Shown here in pieces: positions 15,175 through 22,533 of a DNA stretch of 64,000 nt. Position numbers and translations under genes: made by a program. This DNA comes from Sphingomonas carotinifaciens. Lineage in GTDB: Bacteria > Pseudomonadota > Alphaproteobacteria > Sphingomonadales > Sphingomonadaceae. Each line of letters opens with the position of its first letter. Within the stretch, counting starts at the first letter, position 1. The notes under the pieces are model-generated. The model was not told the origin of the DNA, did no database searches, and saw only the letters and a program-made list of their open reading frames with translations. Location: contig NZ_WSUT01000005.1 in NCBI RefSeq assembly GCF_009789535.1, positions 2,169,501 to 2,233,500 of the forward strand. The letters are read 5' to 3'.

Positions 15175-15425
15175 GCTTTACCTTTGCGGATATCCGTCTA
15201 CCCGTTCCGGTTCGATCTTTAACCGGAAACCCCTAACAAATGAATGGTGGCCCGTTGCGGTGCACCATCAATCGTGCGGCGGTGCAGCTTGCGCGGCCGG
15301 GAAAGGTATCGAACCGCAAGCGGACGACGCACAAGCACGGGGCCGCCGGCGAATGGATGATCCGGGCGGCGGCCATTTCCGGCAATCTTTTACGAGGATG
15401 GCACCGACCGGCGCCATCCCGCCCC

Positions 15426-16355
15426 TCAATGCTTGCGCGGGATGAGGTGCAGGCCGAACACGATGATGCCACCGACGACGAGGCCGACCACCGCCGAGCC
15501 GAGCGCGTTGACCACCCAGGCGAGGATGCCATGGACGAAAGGCAGGGCATGGCCCGCCGCCTCGGCCGCGTCATGCAGCGTGTGGGCGATCGCGCCGAGC
15601 CCGAACGTCTCCAGACCGTGAACGATGATGCCGCCGCCGACCCACACCATCGCGGCGGTGCCGATCACCGACAGCGCGCGCAACAGCACGGGCATGGCCT
15701 TTACCAGGCCACGACCGATGCCCTGCGCGGCGCTGCCGCCGGTCTTGACCAGATGGAGGCCGATATCGTCCATCTTCACGATGATCGCGACCGCGCCGTA
15801 CACGCCCACCGTGATCGCGATGCCGACCAGTGCCAGCGCGATCGCCTGAAGCGGGATCGACAGATCGGGCAGTTCGCCCAGCGCAATCGCCATGATTTCG
15901 GCGGACAGGATCAGGTCGGTGCGGATCGCACCGGAAACCTGCCGGTCCTCCAGCTCCTTGGGATCGGTGATCTCGCTGACTTCCTCGGCATGGGCCTGGC
16001 CGGACAGCGCCTCGTAGATCTTCTCGGCCGCCTCGAAACACAGATAGGCGCCGCCCAGCATCAGGAGCGGCGTGATCGCCCAGGGTGCGAACGCGCTGAG
16101 CAGCAGGGCGCCGGGCAGCAGGAAAATCAGTTTGTTGCGCAGCGATCCGATCGCGATCTTTCGGATGATCGGCAATTCGCGTTCGGGCGACAGGCCGACG
16201 ACATAAGTGGGCGTGACAGCGGTATCGTCGATCACCACGCCCGCCGCCTTGGCCCCCGCGCGGCCGGCGGCACCCGCGACATCGTCCAGCGATGCCGCTG
16301 CCAGCTTTGCAATCATCGCCACATCGTCGAGCAGCGCGACCAGACCCCCTGCCAT
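15426..16355 (-). CDS. DUF808 (YedI-like) membrane protein
   Basis: 309 residues, integral membrane protein of the DUF808/YedI family, function unknown. The family N-terminus is clear (GGLVALLDDVAMIAKLAAAS) as are ERELPIIRKIAIGSLRNK and several membrane helices in the second half. It is divergent from the gamma carbonic anhydrase gene and upstream, in the same direction, of the GGDEF/EAL gene with 251 bases between; that gap shows no obvious gene or strong terminator. Confidence 0.88.
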   Translation of the reverse strand: MAGGLVALLDDVAMIAKLAAASLDDVAGAAGRAGAKAAGVVIDDTAVTPTYVVGLSPERELPIIRKIAIGSLRNKLIFLLPGALLLSAFAPWAITPLLMLGGAYLCFEAAEKIYEALSGQAHAEEVSEITDPKELEDRQVSGAIRTDLILSAEIMAIALGELPDLSIPLQAIALALVGIAITVGVYGAVAIIVKMDDIGLHLVKTGGSAAQGIGRGLVKAMPVLLRALSVIGTAAMVWVGGGIIVHGLETFGLGAIAHTLHDAAEAAGHALPFVHGILAWVVNALGSAVVGLVVGGIIVFGLHLIPRKH

Positions 16356-16504
16356 TCAACATCCCCTGATAGTTGGAGCCGCTGCGCTATCGCCAAAACA
16401 CGCGGCTTGCACGCGAAATGCGGGAACGGTGGCGCGGGGTGCGCAAGGGGCTATACCGGCGTACCGGCCAAGGGGCCGGGGCCAGGGACGAGGATCGCCG
16501 CGAT

Positions 16505-17032
16505 ATGCCGCTTTACGCCATTGCCGGACGCCGCCCGACGCTGCACCCGAGCGTGTGGATCGCGCCGGGCGCCGACATCATCGGCGACGCGCATCTGGCG
16601 GAGGGGGCCAGCGTGTGGTTCCGCGCGGTGATCCGCGCCGACAACACGCCGATCCGGATCGGCGCGAACACCAACATCCAGGAAGGCGCGATGCTGCATT
16701 CCGATCCGGGCAGTCCGCTGACCATCGGGGCAGGCTGCACCGTCGGGCATCATGCCATCCTGCATGGTTGCACGATCGGCGACGGCGTGCTGGTGGGCAT
16801 GGGGGCAACGGTGCTGAACGGCGCGGTGATCGGCGCGAACTGCCTGATCGGGGCCGGCGCGCTGGTGACGGAGGGCAAGGCTTTTGCCGAGGGCAGCCTG
16901 ATCGTCGGCAGCCCGGCCCGCGCGGTCCGCAGGCTGGACGATGGCGCGATCGCCCGCCTGCGAATGTCGGCGGAGCATTATGCGGCGCGGGGCGCGCATT
17001 ATGCCGCCGAACTGGAAGAGGTGACGCGCTGA
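16505..17032 (+). CDS. Gamma-class carbonic anhydrase family protein
   Basis: Left-handed beta-helix trimer of 175 residues that probably hydrates CO2 or has a related role. Hexapeptide repeats run through the protein (for example GAVIGANCLIGAGALV). The three zinc-ligand histidines of the Cam family can be placed at His65, His82 and His87 (LHSD, GHHAILHG). The ATG at 16505 is chosen because it begins the domain (MPLYAIAGRRP) and has GAGGAT upstream; the open frame extends further 5' in sequence without homology. Convergent with the methyltransferase gene, 9 bases apart. Confidence 0.92.
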   Translation: MPLYAIAGRRPTLHPSVWIAPGADIIGDAHLAEGASVWFRAVIRADNTPIRIGANTNIQEGAMLHSDPGSPLTIGAGCTVGHHAILHGCTIGDGVLVGMGATVLNGAVIGANCLIGAGALVTEGKAFAEGSLIVGSPARAVRRLDDGAIARLRMSAEHYAARGAHYAAELEEVTR

Positions 17033-17041
17033 CCGACTGCG

Positions 17042-17809
17042 TCAGTGCGGCTCGTACCGCTCGACCAGAAAGACGCGCGCATGTTCGAAATAGGCGGGCA
17101 GGGGGGCGGCGCGCAGCGTAGGGTTGTCGGTCAGGAACTCGACGAACGCCTCGCGCTGGCCCGGCTGGCCATCGGCGGCGCGCCAGCCCCAATCGTCCAG
17201 CACGACCACCGCGCGGTCGCGAATGAGCGGCGCGGCAAAGCGGAGCGCCAGAACAGAGGCCGAATAGGTGTCGCAATCGACCATCACCAGCGATGCCTTG
17301 GACATGGTCAGGTTCGCGCGGGTGGCGGCGGTCAGAGTGTCCGAGTACCAGCCCTTGACCAGCGTGATCGCGGACAGGTCGACCCCCTTGGCGCGCAGGT
17401 GGCGGCGGGTGAGGGGCAGGGGCGAGGCAAAGGCACCGGCGTCCCAGCCTTCCTCCTCCGACCCCGTCGGCATGCCGGCAAAGGAATCGAAGCCGATCAG
17501 GCGGTTCTGATCGATGCCGCGGCGACGCAGGACGTGGAACACGGCCGCCATCGACGTACCCCGGCTGACCCCGAATTCGAGGTAATCGCCGAATTGATGA
17601 TCCCGATCGGCAGCGAAAAGCCGGTCGAGCGCGGCATCGATGCAGGTGGCGAAGCTCTCCTCGGGCACCAGCGGACGCCAGGGTGCCAGCCCCCAGCGGC
17701 GCAGCGCCACATGCGCGGCACCGACCGAATCCCTGATCCCCATCTGTCGCAACGCCCAGTCGCCGAAGGTCCGGAGCGACCCCGTGCCCGTGCCGATCGT
17801 CTGCATCAT
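17042..17809 (-). CDS. TylF/MycF-like O-methyltransferase
   Basis: SAM-dependent methyltransferase of the TylF/MycF/NovP family, 255 residues. Motif I is DYLEFGVSRGTSMAAVF, followed by IGFDSFAGMP. The metal-binding region shows VMVDCDTYSAS and VVVLDDWG, matching the acidic Mg-binding cluster of MycF. Family members methylate sugar hydroxyls in natural products or lipopolysaccharide; no biosynthetic cluster is nearby, so a cell-surface glycan is a more likely target. Stands alone between convergent and divergent neighbours. Confidence 0.85.
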   Translation of the reverse strand: MMQTIGTGTGSLRTFGDWALRQMGIRDSVGAAHVALRRWGLAPWRPLVPEESFATCIDAALDRLFAADRDHQFGDYLEFGVSRGTSMAAVFHVLRRRGIDQNRLIGFDSFAGMPTGSEEEGWDAGAFASPLPLTRRHLRAKGVDLSAITLVKGWYSDTLTAATRANLTMSKASLVMVDCDTYSASVLALRFAAPLIRDRAVVVLDDWGWRAADGQPGQREAFVEFLTDNPTLRAAPLPAYFEHARVFLVERYEPH

Positions 17810-18024
17810 CCCTGCACCTTTTCACCGGATCGCATCCGGTCGCGGCCCACCCCCGTCGGCCCGGCACCGGTTATCGTCCGTCGCATGCCGGGGGACGAGA
17901 TCGGCAGATGGAGTACCCCGCCCTCCTCGCCATCGACGCGAAAGGATGCCGTCGATCGGCCGGATGGGCGATCCCGCCGCGCCGCCCGTTGACCTGTGTT
18001 AACCGCGTGAATAGCGGTGGATGC

Positions 18025-18735
18025 GTGACCGCACCCACCATCCTGATCGTCGAGGACGACCCCGCCCTCCGGACCCTGACCGCGCGCGCCTTGCAGGAGA
18101 ACGGCTTTGCCGTCCGGCTGGCCAATGCCGCGCCCGAAATGTGGCAGGCACTGGATACCGGTACGGTCGACCTGGTCCTGCTCGACATCATGCTGCCCGG
18201 CACCAGCGGCATCGACCTGTGCCGCCAGATACGCCAGCGCAATTACGTGCCGATCATCTTCATCAGCGCCAAGGGCAGCGAGATGGACCGGGTGGTTGGG
18301 CTGGAGCTGGGCGCGGACGATTACCTGCCCAAGCCGTTCGGCACGCGCGAACTGGTCGCACGCATCCGCGCGGTGCTGCGCCGGGGCACGCTGGATCAGG
18401 AGGCGACGGCGCGCGAGGCGGGTATCCTGCGCTTCGACGGGTGGACCGCCAATATCGCTCGGCGCGAGCTGATCTCGCCCACCGGCGCGCTGGTCGAGCT
18501 GACCGGTGCCGAGTTCGACCTGCTGATCGCGTTCCTCGACAATGCGCAGCGCATCGTCGCGCGCGAGCGGTTGATCGAGCTGTCGCGGGCACGGATCGGC
18601 GACAGTTCGGACCGCAGCATCGACGTGCTGGTCAGCCGTTTGCGGCGCAAGCTGTCCGGTGCGGGCGGCGCGGCGCCGATCGTGACGGTGCGCGGTGTGG
18701 GCTACATGCTGAACGTGCCGGTCGAGCGGCAGTGA
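18025..18735 (+). CDS. OmpR-family response regulator
   Basis: Two-component regulator of 236 residues: receiver domain with acidic pocket Glu10-Asp11-Asp12 and phosphoacceptor Asp54 (LLDIMLPG), then Lys of LPKPFG, and a C-terminal winged-helix DNA-binding domain (about 130-232). GTG at 18025 is chosen because it begins directly before the first strand (TILIVEDD); the open frame extends upstream without a better signal. The stop overlaps the kinase GTG start by 4 bases, so the pair is translationally coupled. Confidence 0.92.
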   Translation: MTAPTILIVEDDPALRTLTARALQENGFAVRLANAAPEMWQALDTGTVDLVLLDIMLPGTSGIDLCRQIRQRNYVPIIFISAKGSEMDRVVGLELGADDYLPKPFGTRELVARIRAVLRRGTLDQEATAREAGILRFDGWTANIARRELISPTGALVELTGAEFDLLIAFLDNAQRIVARERLIELSRARIGDSSDRSIDVLVSRLRRKLSGAGGAAPIVTVRGVGYMLNVPVERQ

Positions 18736-20069
18736 CACGCTTCCTGCGCCCGTCGGTGGGGGTGCTGGGCCGGATCGTGGCGATCCTGCTGCTGGCGGTG
18801 ACGATCGAGTTTGCGGTGTCCACCTTCCTGTACGAGCAGGCGAGCCAGGTCTCGGTGCGCGATGACGAGGCGCGGCGGTTGGCGGAGCATCTGGTGGTGG
18901 CGAGGCGCGTGCTGAACGAGCGGCCGGCGGCCGAGCGGGACGAGGTGGCGGACGAGCTGACGACCGATCGCTACACGGTACGCTGGTCGGTCGAGATCCC
19001 CGAGCGCGCCCCGATCTCGCCCGAGCTGGACGGCATGCGCGAGCAGATCGTGGAATGGGAGCCGACCCTGGCGGCGACCGACCTGCACCTGCGGCTGGGG
19101 TCGCTGGGGCGGCGGTCGATGATCGGGGGCGACCTGCGCCTGGATGACGACACCCGGCTGCTGTTCCGGATGCGCGAGCCGCTCCAGACCTGGGACCTGG
19201 CACTGGGCCGCGTGCTGCTGGCGCTGGTGCCGGCAATCGCGCTGATGCTGGTCAGCGGTGCGCTGATCGGGCGCATCCTGCAACCGCTGCGCCTGTTGGC
19301 GCGCGCCGCCGACGAGATTGGGCCCGGCGCGCCGCAACCGGTGCCCGAACGCGGCCCGGGCGAGGTGCGGCGGGTGACCGCGGCCTTCAACCGGATGCAG
19401 GCGCGCATCACCCGGCTGATGGACGAGCGTACCCGCTCGCTGGCCGCGGTCGGCCACGACCTGCGCACGCCGCTCGCCCGACTGCGGCTGCGCGCCGACG
19501 GCGTGGCCGAGCCCGAGGTGCGCGACGCGATCCGCGACGACATCGTCGAGATGGAGGCGATGGTCGGGTCGATGCTGGCGTTCCTGGGCGGCGAGGAAGA
19601 GGCCGAGGAGCCGGTGCTGGCCGATCTGGCCATCCTGTGCGCCAACCTGGCCGACGATGCCGCCGATCGCGGGCGCGACGTATCCTATGCGGGGCCGGAT
19701 CATTTCGACATGCGGCTGCGCCGGTTCGGCATGAAGCGCGCGCTGACGAATCTGGTCGAGAATGCGCTGCATTACGGCGAACGGGTGACGATCACGCTGG
19801 AGCCGACGGCCAAGGCGACCTTTATCCGGGTGGAGGACGACGGCCCCGGCATCCCCGAGGAATCGCTGGCGCTGGTGCTGGAGCCGTTCGTCCGGCTGGA
19901 CACGGCACGGCGGCGGGACACAGTGGGCTTCGGCCTCGGCCTGTCGATCGTGACGCGAACGGTGCAGGCCGAGGGAGGGCGGCTCACCCTGGCGAACCGG
20001 CCGGAAGGGGGGCTGTGCGCCGAAATCTGCCTGCCCGTCATCAGGGCGCAGCGCAGCAACAATTTGTAA
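18732..20069 (+). CDS. EnvZ-like sensor histidine kinase
   Basis: 445 residues starting at GTG 18732, which forms GTGA with the regulator stop. Membrane helix at about 10-32, periplasmic domain (about 33-155), second helix (about 158-180), HAMP, HisKA with phosphoacceptor His242 (VGHDLRTPLARL), and HATPase_c with NLVENALHYG, DDGPGIPE and FGLGLSIV. A complete EnvZ-type kinase and the partner of the preceding regulator. The beta carbonic anhydrase gene starts 68 bases later on the same strand and may be in the same transcript. Confidence 0.93.
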   Translation: MTRFLRPSVGVLGRIVAILLLAVTIEFAVSTFLYEQASQVSVRDDEARRLAEHLVVARRVLNERPAAERDEVADELTTDRYTVRWSVEIPERAPISPELDGMREQIVEWEPTLAATDLHLRLGSLGRRSMIGGDLRLDDDTRLLFRMREPLQTWDLALGRVLLALVPAIALMLVSGALIGRILQPLRLLARAADEIGPGAPQPVPERGPGEVRRVTAAFNRMQARITRLMDERTRSLAAVGHDLRTPLARLRLRADGVAEPEVRDAIRDDIVEMEAMVGSMLAFLGGEEEAEEPVLADLAILCANLADDAADRGRDVSYAGPDHFDMRLRRFGMKRALTNLVENALHYGERVTITLEPTAKATFIRVEDDGPGIPEESLALVLEPFVRLDTARRRDTVGFGLGLSIVTRTVQAEGGRLTLANRPEGGLCAEICLPVIRAQRSNNL

Positions 20070-20137
20070 CGCAGCCGCTGCACGGCAGCAAAGTCCGGTG
20101 CGTATATCCTGATGCGACGAGCACAGGAGCGTATGGT

Positions 20138-20833
20138 ATGAACGAGGTGATCGGTCGGGTTTTCAGCTTCGAAAAGCAGGTGTTTCCTAACCAGAGCGCG
20201 CTGTACAACAAGCTGACGACCCAGGGGCAGAGCCCCAAGGCGCTGATGATCTCCTGCGCGGACAGCCGCGTGGTGCCCGAGCATGTGATGCAGGCGGATC
20301 CGGGCGACCTGTTCGTCTGCCGCAACGCGGGCAACATCGTGCCCCCCTTCGCACAGGCCAATGGCGGCGTGACGGCGACGGTCGAATATGCCGTGGCGGT
20401 GCTGGGCGTGCGCGACATCATCGTGTGCGGCCATTCGGACTGCGGCGCGATGAAGGCGCTGATGAAGCCCGAAACGCTGGCCGGTGTGCCCAACGTCGCC
20501 TCGTGGCTGCGTCACAGCCATGCGGCGCACAGCGTGGTGCACGCATCCTATCCTGAAATGTCGGAAGGGGATGCGGTCCGCGCGGCCAGCCTGGAAAATG
20601 TGGCGTTGCAGTTGCAGCATCTGCGCACCCACCCTTCTGTGGCGGCGGGGATCGCACGCGGCGACATCGCGCTCCACGGTTGGTTCATCGACATCCATGC
20701 CGGCAGCGTGCTGGGCCTGGACGGCGAAACCGGTCGCTTCGTGACGCTGCGGGAGGATCGCCCGCTGCCCGTCGCGCTTGCCGCTACCCCCCGTCTCGCG
20801 GCGGACTTCCTGTATCAGGACGCCGCGGAATAA
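20138..20833 (+). CDS. Beta-class carbonic anhydrase
   Basis: Zinc enzyme interconverting CO2 and bicarbonate in the cytoplasm, 231 residues. Zinc ligands Cys40, His99 and Cys102 are in ISCADSRV and CGHSDCGAM; Asp42 and Arg44 form the catalytic dyad. The start at 20138 is supported by ACAGGAGC 7-15 bases upstream and by the family N-terminus; the frame is open far upstream through the kinase gene by chance. It is the second carbonic anhydrase in the window, unrelated to the gamma-class one at 16505. Confidence 0.94.
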   Translation: MNEVIGRVFSFEKQVFPNQSALYNKLTTQGQSPKALMISCADSRVVPEHVMQADPGDLFVCRNAGNIVPPFAQANGGVTATVEYAVAVLGVRDIIVCGHSDCGAMKALMKPETLAGVPNVASWLRHSHAAHSVVHASYPEMSEGDAVRAASLENVALQLQHLRTHPSVAAGIARGDIALHGWFIDIHAGSVLGLDGETGRFVTLREDRPLPVALAATPRLAADFLYQDAAE

Positions 20834-20857
20834 CCCTCGAACGATCAGGAGATACTT

Positions 20858-20965
20858 ATGCGATCGATGGAGTTCGATTTGACATCGCTTGAATTGCAAG
20901 GTGCCCTGCTGGTGCTGGCCGTGATCATCGCGTTTGCCGCACTGGAAGGGTGGAAAGCCAGATAG
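20858..20965 (+). CDS. Small single-pass membrane protein, 35 residues
   Basis: Short open frame 24 bases after the carbonic anhydrase stop, with a good ribosome binding site (AGGAG, 6 bases before the ATG). The peptide starts MRSMEFDLTSLELQ, then has a clean hydrophobic helix of about 18 residues (GALLVLAVIIAFAALEGW) and ends with basic KAR. It lies between a carbonic anhydrase and a strong terminator. I do not recognise a family; the binding site, helix and position make translation likely. Confidence 0.6.
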   Translation: MRSMEFDLTSLELQGALLVLAVIIAFAALEGWKAR

Positions 20966-21024
20966 GAGAGGAGGCCGGGCGGATTCCTCCCCGTACCGGC
21001 CCGAATAACAGCCCCCGCCTATTG

Positions 21025-21051
21025 GGGCCGCCGCGAGGCGGCCCTTTTTTT
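21025..21051 (+). terminator. Rho-independent terminator
   Basis: An 8-bp perfect GC stem (GGGCCGCC / GGCGGCCC) with a GCGA tetraloop, followed by seven T residues. It closes the plus-strand unit that ends with the 35-residue peptide; the minus-strand phenylalanine hydroxylase gene ends shortly beyond. Confidence 0.88.
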
Positions 21052-21089
21052 GTGGTGTTCCCTCTCCCTGTCGGGGAGAGGGCCACGCC

Positions 21090-21947
21090 TTATCCTTGCC
21101 CCCGTGCATAGGCCTGCGTGCCGCGGGTGATGACGGTGTCTTCCGGCAGGATCGTCTCGATTTCGATATCCGGTTCGTTCGCCATCTCCGCGTAAAGCGG
21201 AGCGAAGTCGGTGTTCAGCGTCTGGTCGAGCAGATCCTCGAAGCTGTCGATCACGAAATAATTCTGCTGGAAATCGTCGATCCGGTATTTGGTGCGCATC
21301 ACCCGCTTCAGATCGAAGCCCAGCCGGTTGGGCGAAGGGTCTTCCAGCGCGAAGACCGATTCGGTGAACGACGAGACGATTCCGGCGCCGTACAGCTTCA
21401 AGTCGCCGCCGGAGCGGACCAGCCCGAACTCGACCGTGTACCAGTAGAGCCGCGACAGGCGCTGGATCGCGCCCATCGCACCCGCGCGCTGCCCACCCTG
21501 GCCATAAGCCTGCATGTAATCGGCAAAGACCGGATTGGCGAGCAGGGGGACATGGCCGAATACGTCATGAAAGACGTCCGGTTCCTGAAGATAATCGAGC
21601 TGGTCCGGGCGGCGGATGAAGTTGCCCGCGACGAAGCGGCGATTGGCGAGATGGTCGAAGAACACGTCGTCGGGGACCAGTCCGGGCACGGCGACGACGC
21701 TCCACCCGGTCGCCCTGGTCAGCCGTTCGGACAGTTCCTCGAAGTCGGGAATGCCGGGGCGGGACAGGCGCAGCACGTCGAGGCCGGCGATGAATTCGGG
21801 CGTGACGCGTCCGGGCAGCATCCTGGCCTGTCGCTCGAACAGCGTGTCCCAGGTGGCATGTTCCTCGGGCGTGTACCGGTCCCAGCCTTGCGGGATGGTC
21901 CAGTCGGCGGCGGTGCCCTCCGGGCGGATGAGTTCTGCGTCGGCCAT
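21090..21947 (-). CDS. phhA: Phenylalanine 4-monooxygenase
   Basis: Non-haem iron, tetrahydropterin-dependent enzyme that converts phenylalanine to tyrosine, 285 residues. Iron ligands are His127 and His132 (DVFHDVFGHVPLL) and Glu173 (YWYTVEFG). The start MADAELIRPEG fits the bacterial family length. Divergent from an Lrp/AsnC regulator with 85 bases between, the usual arrangement for a regulator of an amino-acid catabolic gene. Confidence 0.95.
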   Translation of the reverse strand: MADAELIRPEGTAADWTIPQGWDRYTPEEHATWDTLFERQARMLPGRVTPEFIAGLDVLRLSRPGIPDFEELSERLTRATGWSVVAVPGLVPDDVFFDHLANRRFVAGNFIRRPDQLDYLQEPDVFHDVFGHVPLLANPVFADYMQAYGQGGQRAGAMGAIQRLSRLYWYTVEFGLVRSGGDLKLYGAGIVSSFTESVFALEDPSPNRLGFDLKRVMRTKYRIDDFQQNYFVIDSFEDLLDQTLNTDFAPLYAEMANEPDIEIETILPEDTVITRGTQAYARGQG

Positions 21948-22032
21948 GACGAGAACGTTGCAGAAATCTGCGATGAATGCCTATCATTCTGGCAAGTTTA
22001 CGCCGGTTTCGTGAGAGGATATTTCGGATGGG

Positions 22033-22512
22033 GTGCCGTTCGTGAACGAGGCTCGCACGCTGGATGCGATCGACCGGCGCATCGTCGCGCTGTTGCAGGC
22101 CGATGCGACGCTGACCAATGCCGATCTGGCGGAGCGGGTCGGTGCCTCCGCGGCCTCGTGCTGGCGACGGGTGCGGGCGCTGGAGACGAGCGGGCTGCTG
22201 GGTGCGACGGTGCGGCTGGTCGATCCGGCGGCGGTGGGGCGCGGCGTCAACGTGCTGTGCAACGTCCGCATCCGCAGCCATTCGATGGACGCGCGGCAGG
22301 AATTCGAACGCTTCGTCGATGCACGGCCGGAGGTGGTGGAATGCTTCTCCATGTCGGGCGAATGGGATTATCTGCTCCGCATCGTCGTGGCTGATGTAGC
22401 GGATTATAACGGCTTTCTGATGCAGACCTTGCTGGGGCACCCCTCGGTCGCGGGCGCGTCGTCGCACTTTGCGCTGTCGATGACGAAATATACGACGGCC
22501 CTGCCCCTGTAG
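22033..22512 (+). CDS. Lrp/AsnC family transcriptional regulator
   Basis: Amino-acid-responsive regulator of 159 residues: N-terminal helix-turn-helix (LDAIDRRIVALLQADATLT, NADLAERVGASAASCWRRV) and C-terminal RAM ligand-binding domain. GTG at 22033 gives the listed length; GTG at 22042 has the better spaced GGATGGGG and may be the real start. Divergent from phhA, so phenylalanine or tyrosine is the likely effector and phhA the likely target. Confidence 0.9.
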   Translation: MPFVNEARTLDAIDRRIVALLQADATLTNADLAERVGASAASCWRRVRALETSGLLGATVRLVDPAAVGRGVNVLCNVRIRSHSMDARQEFERFVDARPEVVECFSMSGEWDYLLRIVVADVADYNGFLMQTLLGHPSVAGASSHFALSMTKYTTALPL

Positions 22513-22533
22513 GGGTGGCGGCGCGCCGACTTA

